Source of the DNA: Paracyclopina nana
Lineage: Eukaryota > Arthropoda > Copepoda > Cyclopoida > Cyclopettidae
NCBI GenBank assembly: GCA_019096065.1
Contig: JAGUCH010000001.1
Coordinates: 8,370,001 to 8,434,000 of the forward strand
Length of the DNA: 64,000 nt
Direction of reading: 5' to 3'
Below, piece by piece: positions 11,546-21,606 of the stretch; position 1 is the first letter of the stretch; each line of letters begins with the position of its first letter. Under the pieces are notes generated by a model. The model saw only the letters and a list, made by a program, of their open reading frames with translations. It ran no database searches and had not been told where the DNA came from. A program made the translations under genes and the position numbers.

Positions 11546-12790
11546 TCAGTCGAAAAAGTACAAAAGGGAGGTTGGCACAAATCCTGTTCCATTCATGCCT
11601 TGAACGCAAGTCCACCCTGAGCCCAAATCTTTTTGAATGAGAACCAACTCTTCCCCCTTGACAACATTCAGCAGTCCGGGAGTTTCGGAAAATTTATTTG
11701 TGTCAAAGCTCTCCAAGCTGCGACATCTTCCATTGTTGAACTCAGCTCCTTGAGTCTCATCAAATTCCTCTATAGATGAATTCTCTAATTCAAATGGGGT
11801 CAGCTTGATTTCATTCGGAGATTGGTACCTAAAGATTGAAAAAAAGTAATCCCAAAATTGTTCCTCCAAAATACAATGATACCTAGCCTGAATTGTTCCA
11901 GAAATGTAGCCCGATAAAGGCCTATCATAGTTTCCTCGATGATCAGTCAAGTCAATATCTGTGAAATTAGAGTCATCGACGAAACCTGAATTTGATGCTC
12001 CTTGCATCTGCTGAGCCGCGGTGTTGCCCTGGTGCAGTTGAGGGCTCGTTCCTGTATCAGCTGATTCATTGTGCACTTGGCGCCCAAAACAAAGCAGTCG
12101 TTTTTTGTGACAAAAATAGACGGAAATCATTGCTCCGATTATAAAACAAATTGGCAGTAGAATTCCAAGCACCAGTCCTGCTTTATTGGAGTGCCCATCT
12201 TCTTCATCTGTATCCCTCGTCATTGATATGCGGTAAAGTTTCTCTAATTTTTCAACAAAACCTGGCTGGTGAACCATGAGCTGAACATCCATTTCCGTTT
12301 CCGTTACTTCCAACTTGAAGCGGTAGGTATAGGATGAATGGCTATATTTTGTTACATTTGGAACTAACTGGCCTTGATGCGTAGTCAAATTTATCAGTGG
12401 CCTTGGGTATGAATCATGAGTGTTCACTGAGAAAAAGAACTCTGAAGAATTGACCTTCTCTGGCCAGACTTCTGGATCAAAAGACACCCTTCCTCTTCTG
12501 ATTGGCTCTTGGTAGCACTTCCATACTTGTTTACTTAATGTAGTGCAAGAGCTGAGATCTTCTTGGACATGATGTGCACAAGTTTGCTGGTGAAAGTCAG
12601 CTGATTGTTCTTGAGTGACTTTGCAGTCAAAGTCATTGAGCAAGCAAAAAGAAACGTTGTTGCTCCAATAGTCATGAGAAAAGCAGCAACTGATTTCAGT
12701 TGCCAGCTCCTCGCCACAATTTGGTATCAAATCACCGACTACAATAGCACAGCTAGAGATAGATGCAAAAACAGTGATTGGCCACAGCAT
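11546..12790 (-). CDS. Signal peptide, single-pass membrane protein with C-terminal SH3 domain (unknown receptor-like)
   Basis: The ATG at 12790 opens a signal peptide (MLWPITVFASISSCAIVVG). About 200 extracellular residues follow, with paired cysteines in the first 90 and several N-x-S/T sites. A TM helix (AGLVLGILLPICFIIGAM, about residues 205-230) is followed by a basic stop. The cytoplasmic tail ends in an SH3-like fold: VVKGEELVLIQKD, then SGWTCV, then GTGFVPTSLL. A 54-nt intron (11829-11882) can be removed in frame with GT...TTTAG ends; this joins QAR to YQSP and leaves about 396 residues. It sits between the two DIP-like genes on the same strand. I know no family with this exact order; it may be an adhesion or signalling co-receptor. 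Function unknown. Confidence 0.75.
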   Translation of the reverse strand: MLWPITVFASISSCAIVVGDLIPNCGEELATEISCCFSHDYWSNNVSFCLLNDFDCKVTQEQSADFHQQTCAHHVQEDLSSCTTLSKQVWKCYQEPIRRGRVSFDPEVWPEKVNSSEFFFSVNTHDSYPRPLINLTTHQGQLVPNVTKYSHSSYTYRFKLEVTETEMDVQLMVHQPGFVEKLEKLYRISMTRDTDEEDGHSNKAGLVLGILLPICFIIGAMISVYFCHKKRLLCFGRQVHNESADTGTSPQLHQGNTAAQQMQGASNSGFVDDSNFTDIDLTDHRGNYDRPLSGYISGTIQARYHCILEEQFWDYFFSIFRYQSPNEIKLTPFELENSSIEEFDETQGAEFNNGRCRSLESFDTNKFSETPGLLNVVKGEELVLIQKDLGSGWTCVQGMNGTGFVPTSLLYFFD

Positions 12791-13092
12791 TATTGCCAGC
12801 CTCAAATCTACTTCAAATATGTAATCTTATCAAGATAACTGTGCAGGTACTACAACTAAGCAAACTTTGTGCTGTCAATCCGTTTTGACTCATGATCATT
12901 GCATTTAAAATTTGCTACAGCGGCTCCAAAATGTTGCATTAGCTTATAAGGATGCTCTGTTGAATTGACTTGGTTTTATTACTAAAGGGGACATCAGAAA
13001 CAATTTCAAAGAGTTGCTATGTAACTTGATATGGGTAGTAGTGATGACATTCTTGAACATAGCAAAAGGGAACTTTTGTATGCGTGCTGCCC

Positions 13093-14774
13093 CTAAAATC
13101 TCTCAACAAGACAGTGGAACCTCATTGCAGTCAGCGAAAATAAAAGGCTGAGAGAAACCTCTGAGCCACCATTACTGCTAGAGAACGATCCTAGAAGAGA
13201 GATGCGCGCCTTGATTATCAATTTAGAGCAGAGAGCCAATTCGCTCACCTTTCTCTTCATTGATTATAAAAGATATGTGATTGACTTCTTCAATGAATCT
13301 CTCTTCTTCGCCTGGACTCTCGATTTGCTGCTGCTCATCTTGCTCATCATTATCTTCGATTGAGATTTCCTCTTCATGCTGCTGCTGCTGAATCTGCTTC
13401 TTTCTGTTTTTCTTCCGTTTCCTTTTATGAGTTTTCTTGGTTGAGGAGGGGGGATAAATGATTTCAGTAGTTGATGTTGAGGCAGTTGTAGGAGGGTGAA
13501 CCTCTAAGAAATGCACAGGAAAAAATCAATTAAACCTATTGCCAATAGTTTGAGAAGGCTTATGCCCTACCGTAGAGAGTGATTGCTCCGTCAGAGTATC
13601 CCAAGGCATTTTTGGCTACGCACTTGTATTGCATAAAGTCTTTGCTGGTCACATTTCGAATTCTGAGCTTCATGTAGACTTTATAGCCACTCACTACAGT
13701 TAGAGTCTCGTATTTGGAGCCTGGGCAAAGAGAAATTGGCATCATTTTCTGATTGCTTACAAATGGTGGCTATTTACTTGAAACTAGAGTGTGGCCATCC
13801 TCCTTCTCCCAATAGTTGATAGAAGGAGGGAACGCCTCAGAATGGCATTCCAGCGTTACTTCTTGGCCCACATAAGCACCTTCCAATTGATTGGGGATCC
13901 AAAACATTGGCGGAACTGCACCGTTTGAAATATTATTAAAACTCTTCATAGTGAAAGTGCAGCTGAACTTACAGTTCACGTGGATCCGATACTTTTTGCT
14001 CGTGGGTGGGGGAATTCCGTTGGAGGCAACGCAAAGGTAATCTCCCATGTGCAAACGACTTATTTTGTGGAGAGACAGCTCGGTCCTTTCCACATGCGCC
14101 ACTAAAAGCAACGGCTCGGCCATAAAAATGAGTTGTGTTTTTAGCTAATTTGCTTACCTTTTTTCCCCGACGATAACATGATATCTTCGCCATCTTCTCG
14201 TCTCCAAACTATATGCGGTGGGGGGTGTCCCGATGCGTTGCAAGAAAGCGTCAAATTTTCCCCTTCTCGAACCACCAAGTTGGAATTTTCATCCTTGGCC
14301 ATGATTTTGGGGGGAACTGAAGAGTACGACAATTTGTTGTAACAATAATTCGCTTGCATTTCACAAAAATAGATTGTTTTCTACCAACAACTTCGAAGTA
14401 GCCAGAACGATGTCTCATGGGGTCAGTGTTGATTTGGCACATGTACCATCCTCGGTCGGACGGTTGTGCCCTCTGCAGCTGCAAAATCCAAACATCGGCC
14501 TCGGGCCTCTTGAGCGATATGCGTGGATTTCTTGATATCACCGCATTATGAATGGTCAAAATCGTTTGCGTGTCCACTCGGACCCATGCAACCTGAGAGA
14601 AAGCCCAAGAACGGAGTTTAAGAAAGCTGAGGTTGCGCTGTACGCGAAAGCGCAAGTCCCGCAGATTTACCTTGTAATTATTCAAATTCTCCACTTTACA
14701 CCGTAGCTCAGCACTCTGGCCAATCTGGACAGTCACATTGTCCACATTTTCCGGAAAGTATGGCATCATGGCGT
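13093..14774 (-). CDS. DIP/lachesin-like protein 2, three Ig domains (5' exon not found)
   Basis: Exons: 14671-14774, 14385-14592, 14158-14316, 13973-14101, 13778-13915, 13571-13720, 13249-13503 and 13093-13190. Ig1 keeps VAWVRVDTQTILTIHNAVIS and DRGWYMCQINTDPM. Ig2 has WRREDGED and GDYLCVASNGIPPPTSKK. Ig3 has FWIPNQL, LECHSEAFP and YKCVAKNALGYSDG. A stalk with lysine- and glutamine-rich stretches follows, then a candidate GPI-type tail (SSNGGS, then a hydrophobic run, stop at 13093). AATAAA lies about 115 bp downstream on the minus strand (TTTATT at 12975, plus strand). It is a paralog of the gene at 7.3-10.4 kb but has extra introns, including a 78-nt phase-0 intron inside Ig1. The signal-peptide exon should lie upstream (above 14774), possibly beyond the saposin genes; I could not find it. 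Confidence 0.87.
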
Positions 14775-14906
14775 CTGCAATGAAAAAAATCGCATCAGTG
14801 TAGGCAAACAGCGAATGACGCTTGTTTTGCTATTTGCTGAGCCCTTTGGACCTTTGTTGATATCATGCAATAATTGACATTAGCTTTGCCTTATCAGAGG
14901 CCTTTT

Positions 14907-14938
14907 TATAAAGGACACGCCTAAACTGTGAAATTCAG
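14907..14938 (+). promoter_or_regulatory. TATA box and TCAG initiator of saposin gene A
   Basis: TATAAA at 14907-14912 is followed about 28 bp later by TCAG (14935-14938), which fits an arthropod core promoter. The start codon of the saposin gene is 25 bp further on, giving a short leader. Confidence 0.6.
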
Positions 14939-14962
14939 CAGTTCTCAACTGAAGCTTCAATC

Positions 14963-15334
14963 ATGAAAACCTTCATTGCCCTGACACTTTTTGCCTCCCT
15001 GGCCGTCATGGCTTTCGCGAGTAAGTACCGCTACTTATGTTGGTAAGATGCAGGAAATCAATAAAAAATCTACTTTTTTTTTGCAGCTCCCAAAAATGTG
15101 GTGACTTGCACCATCTGCACGGATTTGGTTCAGTTGGCTGATGAAGCTATTGTGGCCAATCAGACAATCACCGATATTCAAAATCTCCTCAATGGCTTCT
15201 GCGATATCCTGGTTGGTCTTGAGGATGATTGCAAGGCTTTCGTTGATGAAAACCTTCAAAAAGTCATCGACTTGTTGGTCAACGAATACTTGAACCCATC
15301 AGAAGTGTGCGAACAGCTTACGCTTTGCCCTTAA
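14963..15334 (+). CDS. Small secreted saposin-B protein A
   Basis: Two exons (14963-15020, 15087-15334) encode about 101 residues. Exon 1 is a clean signal peptide (MKTFIALTLFASLAVMAFA). The mature part is one saposin-B domain with the six expected cysteines: TCTIC, GFC, DDC, VC and a final LC. The helix VIDLLVNEYLNPSEVC is typical. Single-domain saposins of this type bind lipid or membranes and act in digestion or immunity in invertebrates; the role here is unknown. AATAAA follows at about 15347. Gene B, 1.3 kb downstream on the same strand, is a clear paralog. Confidence 0.88.
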
Positions 15335-16214
15335 CTTGTGTCGAAAATAAAAATAAATGCTTAAGCTATTTTTGTTGTAGCTCGTACTTTTAATTACGAA
15401 CGTGATTCGATGTCGTACACGTGCGCTGTAGCAATGATTTACAAAGTCCTAAGCCCGATATCAGTAAGTTCACTCTGACCTTCAAAATTGAGGTTAGGCC
15501 TTCTCCTCATGATCTTTTAATGTATTAGAGCAATAAGGCAAATGAGCTCAGCCAAAAGCAAATTCTTCTATATATCTCATTTCTCACCAGCTTCTCAACT
15601 GATTAGAACCTAAAATTGCTGAGATTCATCAGAGTTACCTGCTAGTTGTTCATGCCTAATTTGGTCCGATGCTGATGTCAATTGTTAGGTAGCTCTAATC
15701 AATCCCACCAACTTTGGTGCCAATTGATCGATCAGTTACTGACAGATGAGCCAACAAAGTAACTTTGCTTTGCTTAACAGCCTTGCTAACAGCAGTGGGA
15801 TCTACAGAAACCAAATCACATCAGCAAAATTATTTTTTAACCTCTTGTAAGCATTCATTACGCAGACCCCACTGATGATGATGGTACAAAAAAGCTCTTG
15901 TCTTTGGAAATCTTTCCTACCATGGATGCTTTTACAATTTCGCGTACATTACATAATACCAAAGAAAAAAGTACAAATGGCCACGTCAAATTTTTCTATT
16001 TATACTCTTCTGTATAATGATCGCTCTAGACAAGCCCATGCTATGACATTTGCATCGGGTGTCTCGCGCAAAGCGCTACGAAGCAATATGTTGTGCATCG
16101 AATTTGCTAGTAGTTTCACGACAGCCACTTTTCTTGGGATTCTGAATAACATGCTTGCTAAGGAATGCGCTTAATTATTATCTCGACTTGTTGGGACGCG
16201 GGAACAGATGAACA
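15335..16214. other. Spacer between the two saposin genes
   Basis: No exon or repeat recognised. I searched both strands for a signal-peptide exon that could belong to DIP-like gene 2 and found none that splices in phase. Confidence 0.5.
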
Positions 16215-16248
16215 TTTAAAGGGGCCTCATTTGCAAGATTGAATCAGT
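16215..16248 (+). promoter_or_regulatory. TATA-like box and TCAGT initiator of saposin gene B
   Basis: TTTAAA at 16215-16220 and TCAGT at 16244-16248 are about 29 bp apart, the same geometry as in gene A. The start codon is at 16261. Confidence 0.55.
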
Positions 16249-16260
16249 CCACCAAGAATC

Positions 16261-16774
16261 ATGAAGTCAATCGTTGCTTTCGTTCTCATTGCCGCATTTG
16301 CATTTTCTCAAATTGAAACTAGTAAGCCAAAATAAACATTGTATAGTAATGAGGAATGGTCAATGCAAAAACATTTTTTACAGAGACTTTTGAGAAGCTG
16401 AACAAAAACTACGTGACATGCTTGATTTGCAAAGACTTGATTGAAATCGTGGACGAAGCAGTTCTAAGCAATTCCACAATTGAGGAGGTAAATACAACTC
16501 TTTCTCCTATTCCTAAAAGTAATGATGCTAGCAAAGAATGTGAACAGATGTTTACTTAAATGGCCCTCCACGAGTACTTTTCATTTTTCTCTAGTTGTCC
16601 CTATTGTCTTTGCAGATCGAGAATGGCCTGAATAATGTGTGCCCCATCTTGCCGACTCTAGAAGAGCAATGCAACGAGTTCATTCACGAAAATCTGCCAA
16701 TTGTCATTGAGCTTTTGGTTGACAATTATCTGAATCCTGAGGAAATCTGCACAGCCATCTTTTTGTGCCCATAA
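16261..16774 (+). CDS. Small secreted saposin-B protein B
   Basis: Three exons (16261-16321, 16384-16487, 16616-16774) encode about 107 residues. The signal peptide is MKSIVAFVLIAAFAFSQIET. The saposin-B domain has six cysteines (VTCLIC, VC, EQC, IC, LC) and ends LLVDNYLNPEEICTAIFLCP, matching gene A closely. Compared with gene A there is one additional intron (128 nt, after TIEE). Reading through that intron hits a stop at 16557-16559, so the splice is needed to complete the domain. AATAAA follows near 16790. Confidence 0.86.
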
Positions 16775-17393
16775 CTTTTGTCACTCTCCAATAAACGACC
16801 TTAATTTATGCAGACATGTGCCTCAGTTGGTTTTTTGCCACCTTTTTACAAATAAGCTTTCTTGGCTTTTGTTCAGAGACGGTCAAGCTGTTTAGTGAGA
16901 AAAAGTTGAAGATTGGCTGAAAAATTTAGGACTTTCTCATTGTCACTGTCATGGCCTAATTTTTGGCTCGAGGCCATCAAAAATTTTTAGCTCGACAAAT
17001 TGAGTTGCGAGGCTCAAATATGAGTCAATCGAAAGTGAAACATAATCTGCTCGCACTTATGCTTGACGCATAACCCCTCGAAATATCTATAGCTATACTC
17101 AAGAATAAAGATACTCTTGTTATTATGCTTCGCCGATGATGGGCCCAAATGCCAAGTTGAATAATTGCGGCTGTATCTTTCTTACGCTTCTAATTGGATG
17201 ACTGCTTAACCTGCAAAGTTAAACTTTGGGGAATAAGTAGCCAAAGAAAAGCTGACCCTCACTCAGATAGAAAGCTGAGCAAGTTGAAGTTGTTGGGCGT
17301 TTTTTGTGTGTGTAGCGGCGAAGCAGCAATCGAGTTAGTGTCATCCCAGCTCTATCTGAATGAAAACTGTTGTGGCCAACACTCAGTCAACTG
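16775..17393. other. Intergenic upstream of the PLC gene
   Basis: Contains the 3' flank of saposin gene B and presumably the PLC promoter. Nothing else recognised. Confidence 0.5.
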
Positions 17394-20300
17394 ATGACAA
17401 TTATGAGCAAAATTAGTGAGCCTGAAAATTTGCCTCATCGAATGAAGTCAGTGAGGTCAAAACCTCAGAGCTTTGGCGGGTGGAAGGAAAGCGTGAAAAG
17501 CGAGTGCAAAAGTGACGACATCAAGGGCCTCGAAAACGGCCACAAACTGTGGAAAATCCGAAAGAAAAAGTTCCTCGGCATCACGTGCCATATGAGAAAG
17601 TATTACTTAAACTTCTCAGATTTGTGTATTTACTACGAGTTCAGACACAAGCGAAAAATTATTGACATTGCCAACATTACGGAGGTCAGGGCTGGATTCT
17701 CGACAGACACTTGGAATGAGGTGGAGAAACGGCTGAAAAAGTACAGGAGAATCAAAGTGGGCCAATTCAGCGCCGACATCAGAAAGTTTGGCGGCGACAA
17801 TTGCTTCAGCATCATTTTCGATCACAAATTCACAGGTGATTGCCATCAGGCACTAATTTATTGAGCTGGGCAAAAGAATGCTTTGCATCTTAGGCTAAAT
17901 GCTTCCTTTAACTTTCATTGCTTCTCTAGCTAATCAGATTTTTAAAATGGAATTGCATCCTTTATTTTGGCAAGGTTGAAATAAGAAAATACTAGTAAGT
18001 TAGTGCCTGATTTGTGCGTTGACAGATCAGAGCTTGGATCTAGCCAGCCATGATCCAATGGTGGTGAAAATGTGGGTGCAAAACCTCACGCAAATCATAC
18101 AGGCAACCAAGGGTGTTGAGATGCAAAGAGAGCACGAATGCTACCTAAGAAGCCAGTTTCAAACGGCTGATAAAACCAACACCGGCTATTTGCTGCCCCA
18201 TGAATTTGCTGAATTGCTCCGCCAACTCAACATAGACATGACAACCAAGGAAATCAATGACATCTTCAACGAAGTGAATACAGACCGAACCGAAATCAAT
18301 GGGAAGCAGGTCATTGATGAGCACGAGTTTTTGGCATTTTACAACAGCCTCATGGAGCGAGATGTCCTTCACAGGATTTTCGATCAGGTGAGATTATCAG
18401 ATTAAATATTTCTGTTTGTGATGGAGCGCGCTCGCACTAGGTCTATTTAAATGCAAATAATAATCTGGAAAAAACTAGATCAACAATTAGGTCATGTCCT
18501 GAGGCGCATTAGCCTCAATATTTTTGCAATATCTGTAAGAAAATATAAATATTGAAAAGACCTTCCTTTAAATTCGACTCAAATGATTCAGGCTTGAATC
18601 CACAATTTTGCCATATTTGGCTTTCTCTTTCGTTAAATAATTGCAAAACATTCGATTGAAAGTACAATCCATTTTTAATTATTCAGAGCAACTGAAACAA
18701 ACGTATGTCGGGCAGCAAGACAAATTTTACGCACTCGATGTTAGTAGCCGTTAGAGTTTGACATTTTCCCTCTTAGAAGTGTGCTTTATGAAAGCTCTAG
18801 TAGGAAATGCAACTAATCTAGCGGGCGACACTTTTACACCTTTTTGCATTGCAGTACGCCAGGACTCACTATGGAGTTGCTATGACCGTGAGAGAGCTTA
18901 AAAAGTTCATGTCAACAGAGCAACACATTGACGTTTCAGACGAAGAATGCATGCAAATCATCGAGGAATACGAGCCCTCGATTCTGAGGCGAAAAAGCTA
19001 CTTGCTCAGTGCTTCTGGCTTTTCACATTTCATGGTCTTCTCAGACATGCACGATCTCATTGATCATTCACAGAAAGACTCAGTGTCTCAGGTAAAGGCC
19101 AAGTGCGCGCAGCTCAATCTATTTTATATGTTTTTCCGCATGTAGGATATGACCCAACCCTTGTCCCACTACTTCATTGCTACTTCTCACAATACTTATT
19201 TGGTGGGGAACCAGGTCACTTCGGAATCGAGCATTGATGGCTACATTCGAGCTCTCAAAGCTGGCTGTCGATGCGTCGAGCTGGGTAAAACTTTTATCCA
19301 CTTCCTACGCAATGCACTTTTCATTAATCTTCATTCAAGAGGAAAACCCAATTATGCTACCTCATTTTTACATCAAAGATTTCATCTAGATTGCTGGGAC
19401 GGCCCTAATGGCGAGCCCATTGTGTACCACGGGTGGACTCTGACCTCGAAGCTCGACCTCTTGGAGGTGCTGAAGGACGCCATCAAACCATATGCTTTCT
19501 ACGCCTCCGAATACCCGCTCATTTTGTCGTTTGAGAATCACTGCAGCAAGAAGCAGCAAGACAGAATGGCCTCGCACTTGAAGAGCGTTTTGGGCGACCT
19601 CCTGTGCTTGGAGGCTCCTGACCCGAATGCACAAAACCTACCATCTCCTTTCAAGCTTCGCCGAAAAATTCTGGTGAAAGCCAAACGGCAAATGGCTGCT
19701 GAGGAAGACATCATGGCATCCGAGCCGCACTTGCACCAGCTAAATGAACCTTCAAGTCAATTAGGCTAGTTATTTCACGAGGCGTCAAAAAGAGCACCTT
19801 TCTAAAGCGTTAATAACTAACTTAATAGTAGCCGATAAATAGCAGACGGCATCAGATAATTTTCAGCCCTATGACGGGTCATCAGCCTCGCTAAATAACT
19901 AGCCTTTGTTATTAGAAAATAAGACAAGTTCTGCACTCAAGTTGAAGAAAATGCAACAAAGGTCAATGAGCTTACACCATCCGACCACTAAATCCGAGAA
20001 GAACAACAATGAAAAGGGTGAAGCATGATATAGCAATTTCCAACTTATGACCCCTCCACATAATTTTCTAACTACGCTTTGCTTACCAGGAAACAGGAAA
20101 AATTCAGCACAACTCGAGCAAGGCCCACTGAGCATGAGCAGCACAAAGTCTAGCCTGAAAATTTCCGAGAAATTGTCAGCTTTGGTCAACTACTGCGAGT
20201 CGGTCAAGTTCAAAGGCTTTGACGCTCAGAGGCATTACTGGCAAATGAGCTCTTTCGACGAGACCAAAGCAGCTCAGCTGTACTTAGTGAAAAGCAGCGC

Positions 20301-21606
20301 GGACAAGTTCGTCGATCACAACAGGCATTACTTAAGCAGAATTTACCCACGTGGCACGAGACTGCTTTCCTCGAACTATGATCCCATTCCGTTGTGGTTG
20401 GCGGGGTGTCAAATGGTCGCCCTGAATTACCAGGCCCAGGACAAGCCCCTGGCCTACAACCGAGCCTTGTTTCGTTGCAATGGCCAATGTGGATTCGTCT
20501 TGAAGCCTGAACCTCTGCTCAAAGGTAGCACAAATGTTGATGGAATATTCACTGCGACTTTGTTCTGATTGCTAAGAGTAGTACTGAGCTCGTATTGCGA
20601 GAGCTGAGAGGCCAGAGTAATCGCGTGCCGGTCACTACACTAACTTTTCTTTACGAGCGAGTTGCCTTAACTGGTCTGAAGCAGCTTCTCAGCTATCGAA
20701 ACTCTGGTCAACCAGTAGTGGTGGATCGAGCCCAAATGCTTTAGATTTGAGAAAGTACAAGCTTTAAGTAGAGCTCTAGATTTTGATTTATTAAAGTCCT
20801 CTGCCCTAGCTTTAAGCGGATTTTTCGAGCAACTTCAAGCTTTCGAGAAAGTGCAACTTTTTCATAAAACCAATTCAAAAAATAAATCATGCCAAAATGG
20901 ATATCAATAGCCCGAATTTACAATTGCGTACTCTTTTAGCAAGCAGTAATCTTTTTTACGTTTTGACGCATTGATTCAATTCACTGAAATTAATCGGAAT
21001 GTTTTAAGTTTTGAAACGGCTCCAAAATTAATGGATATTTACCGTCGGCCGTCTTAATTTATTTGTTGCATTACAGCTAATCACAACTACAGCTGCGTGC
21101 CGACTGTAGCCAAAGCTTTGAAGCCAACAAAAAAGCTGCGGATTCGCCTCATTTCTGGCCATCATTTGCCCAAAACTGACGGCAAAATAAAAGGCAACGT
21201 CATTCAGCCTTACGTCAAAATTAAAATTCGAGGGCACACAGTGGACGAGACTCACGTCACCACGCAAATTGTACCAAAGGTGGGACGCTACTTCCTTTTT
21301 AGAAAGCCCTAACGAGCGTTCTTTCTGCAGAACGGCTTCAATCCGATATGGGAGACTTCCTATGAGTTTCGGCTAGTCTACCCAGAGCTGTGTTTCCTGG
21401 AGTTTCAAGTGAAAACGCCGAAGGAAGACGATGCTACGAAATCAGGCCCAGACGATCCCGTGATCGGTCTGAGCGTGTTGCCGTTCCTGCTGCTTCGCCA
21501 AGGCTACAGGCACGTCTATCTCGAGGACGAGACTGGCCGAAGATTGACACCGGCCTGTTTATTCCTCCACTTGGCTGTGATCGATTGCACTCCCGCAAAA
21601 AAGTGA
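17394..21606 (+). CDS. Phosphoinositide-specific phospholipase C, delta type
   Basis: Eight exons: 17394-17835, 18026-18387, 18855-19091, 19146-19284, 19390-19755, 20090-20524, 21077-21279 and 21331-21606, about 819 residues (human PLCD1 is 756). Domains in order: N-terminal PH (residues ~40-160), EF-hands (loop [12 protein letters not shown] looks able to bind calcium), catalytic X box ([46 protein letters not shown]), Y box ([40 protein letters not shown]) and C2 ([18 protein letters not shown]). Both catalytic histidines and the metal-binding E/D residues are kept, so it should hydrolyse PIP2 to IP3 and diacylglycerol; it is not an inactive PLC-L. The donor after the X box (19756) is a weaker GTCAAT, but phase and downstream homology support it. 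AATAAA lies at about 21641. Confidence 0.94.

Noticed and set aside
15460-16160. Possible signal-peptide exon of DIP-like gene 2 on the minus strand
   Set aside because: Candidate ATGs lead to stops or polar peptides and none has a donor in phase 1.
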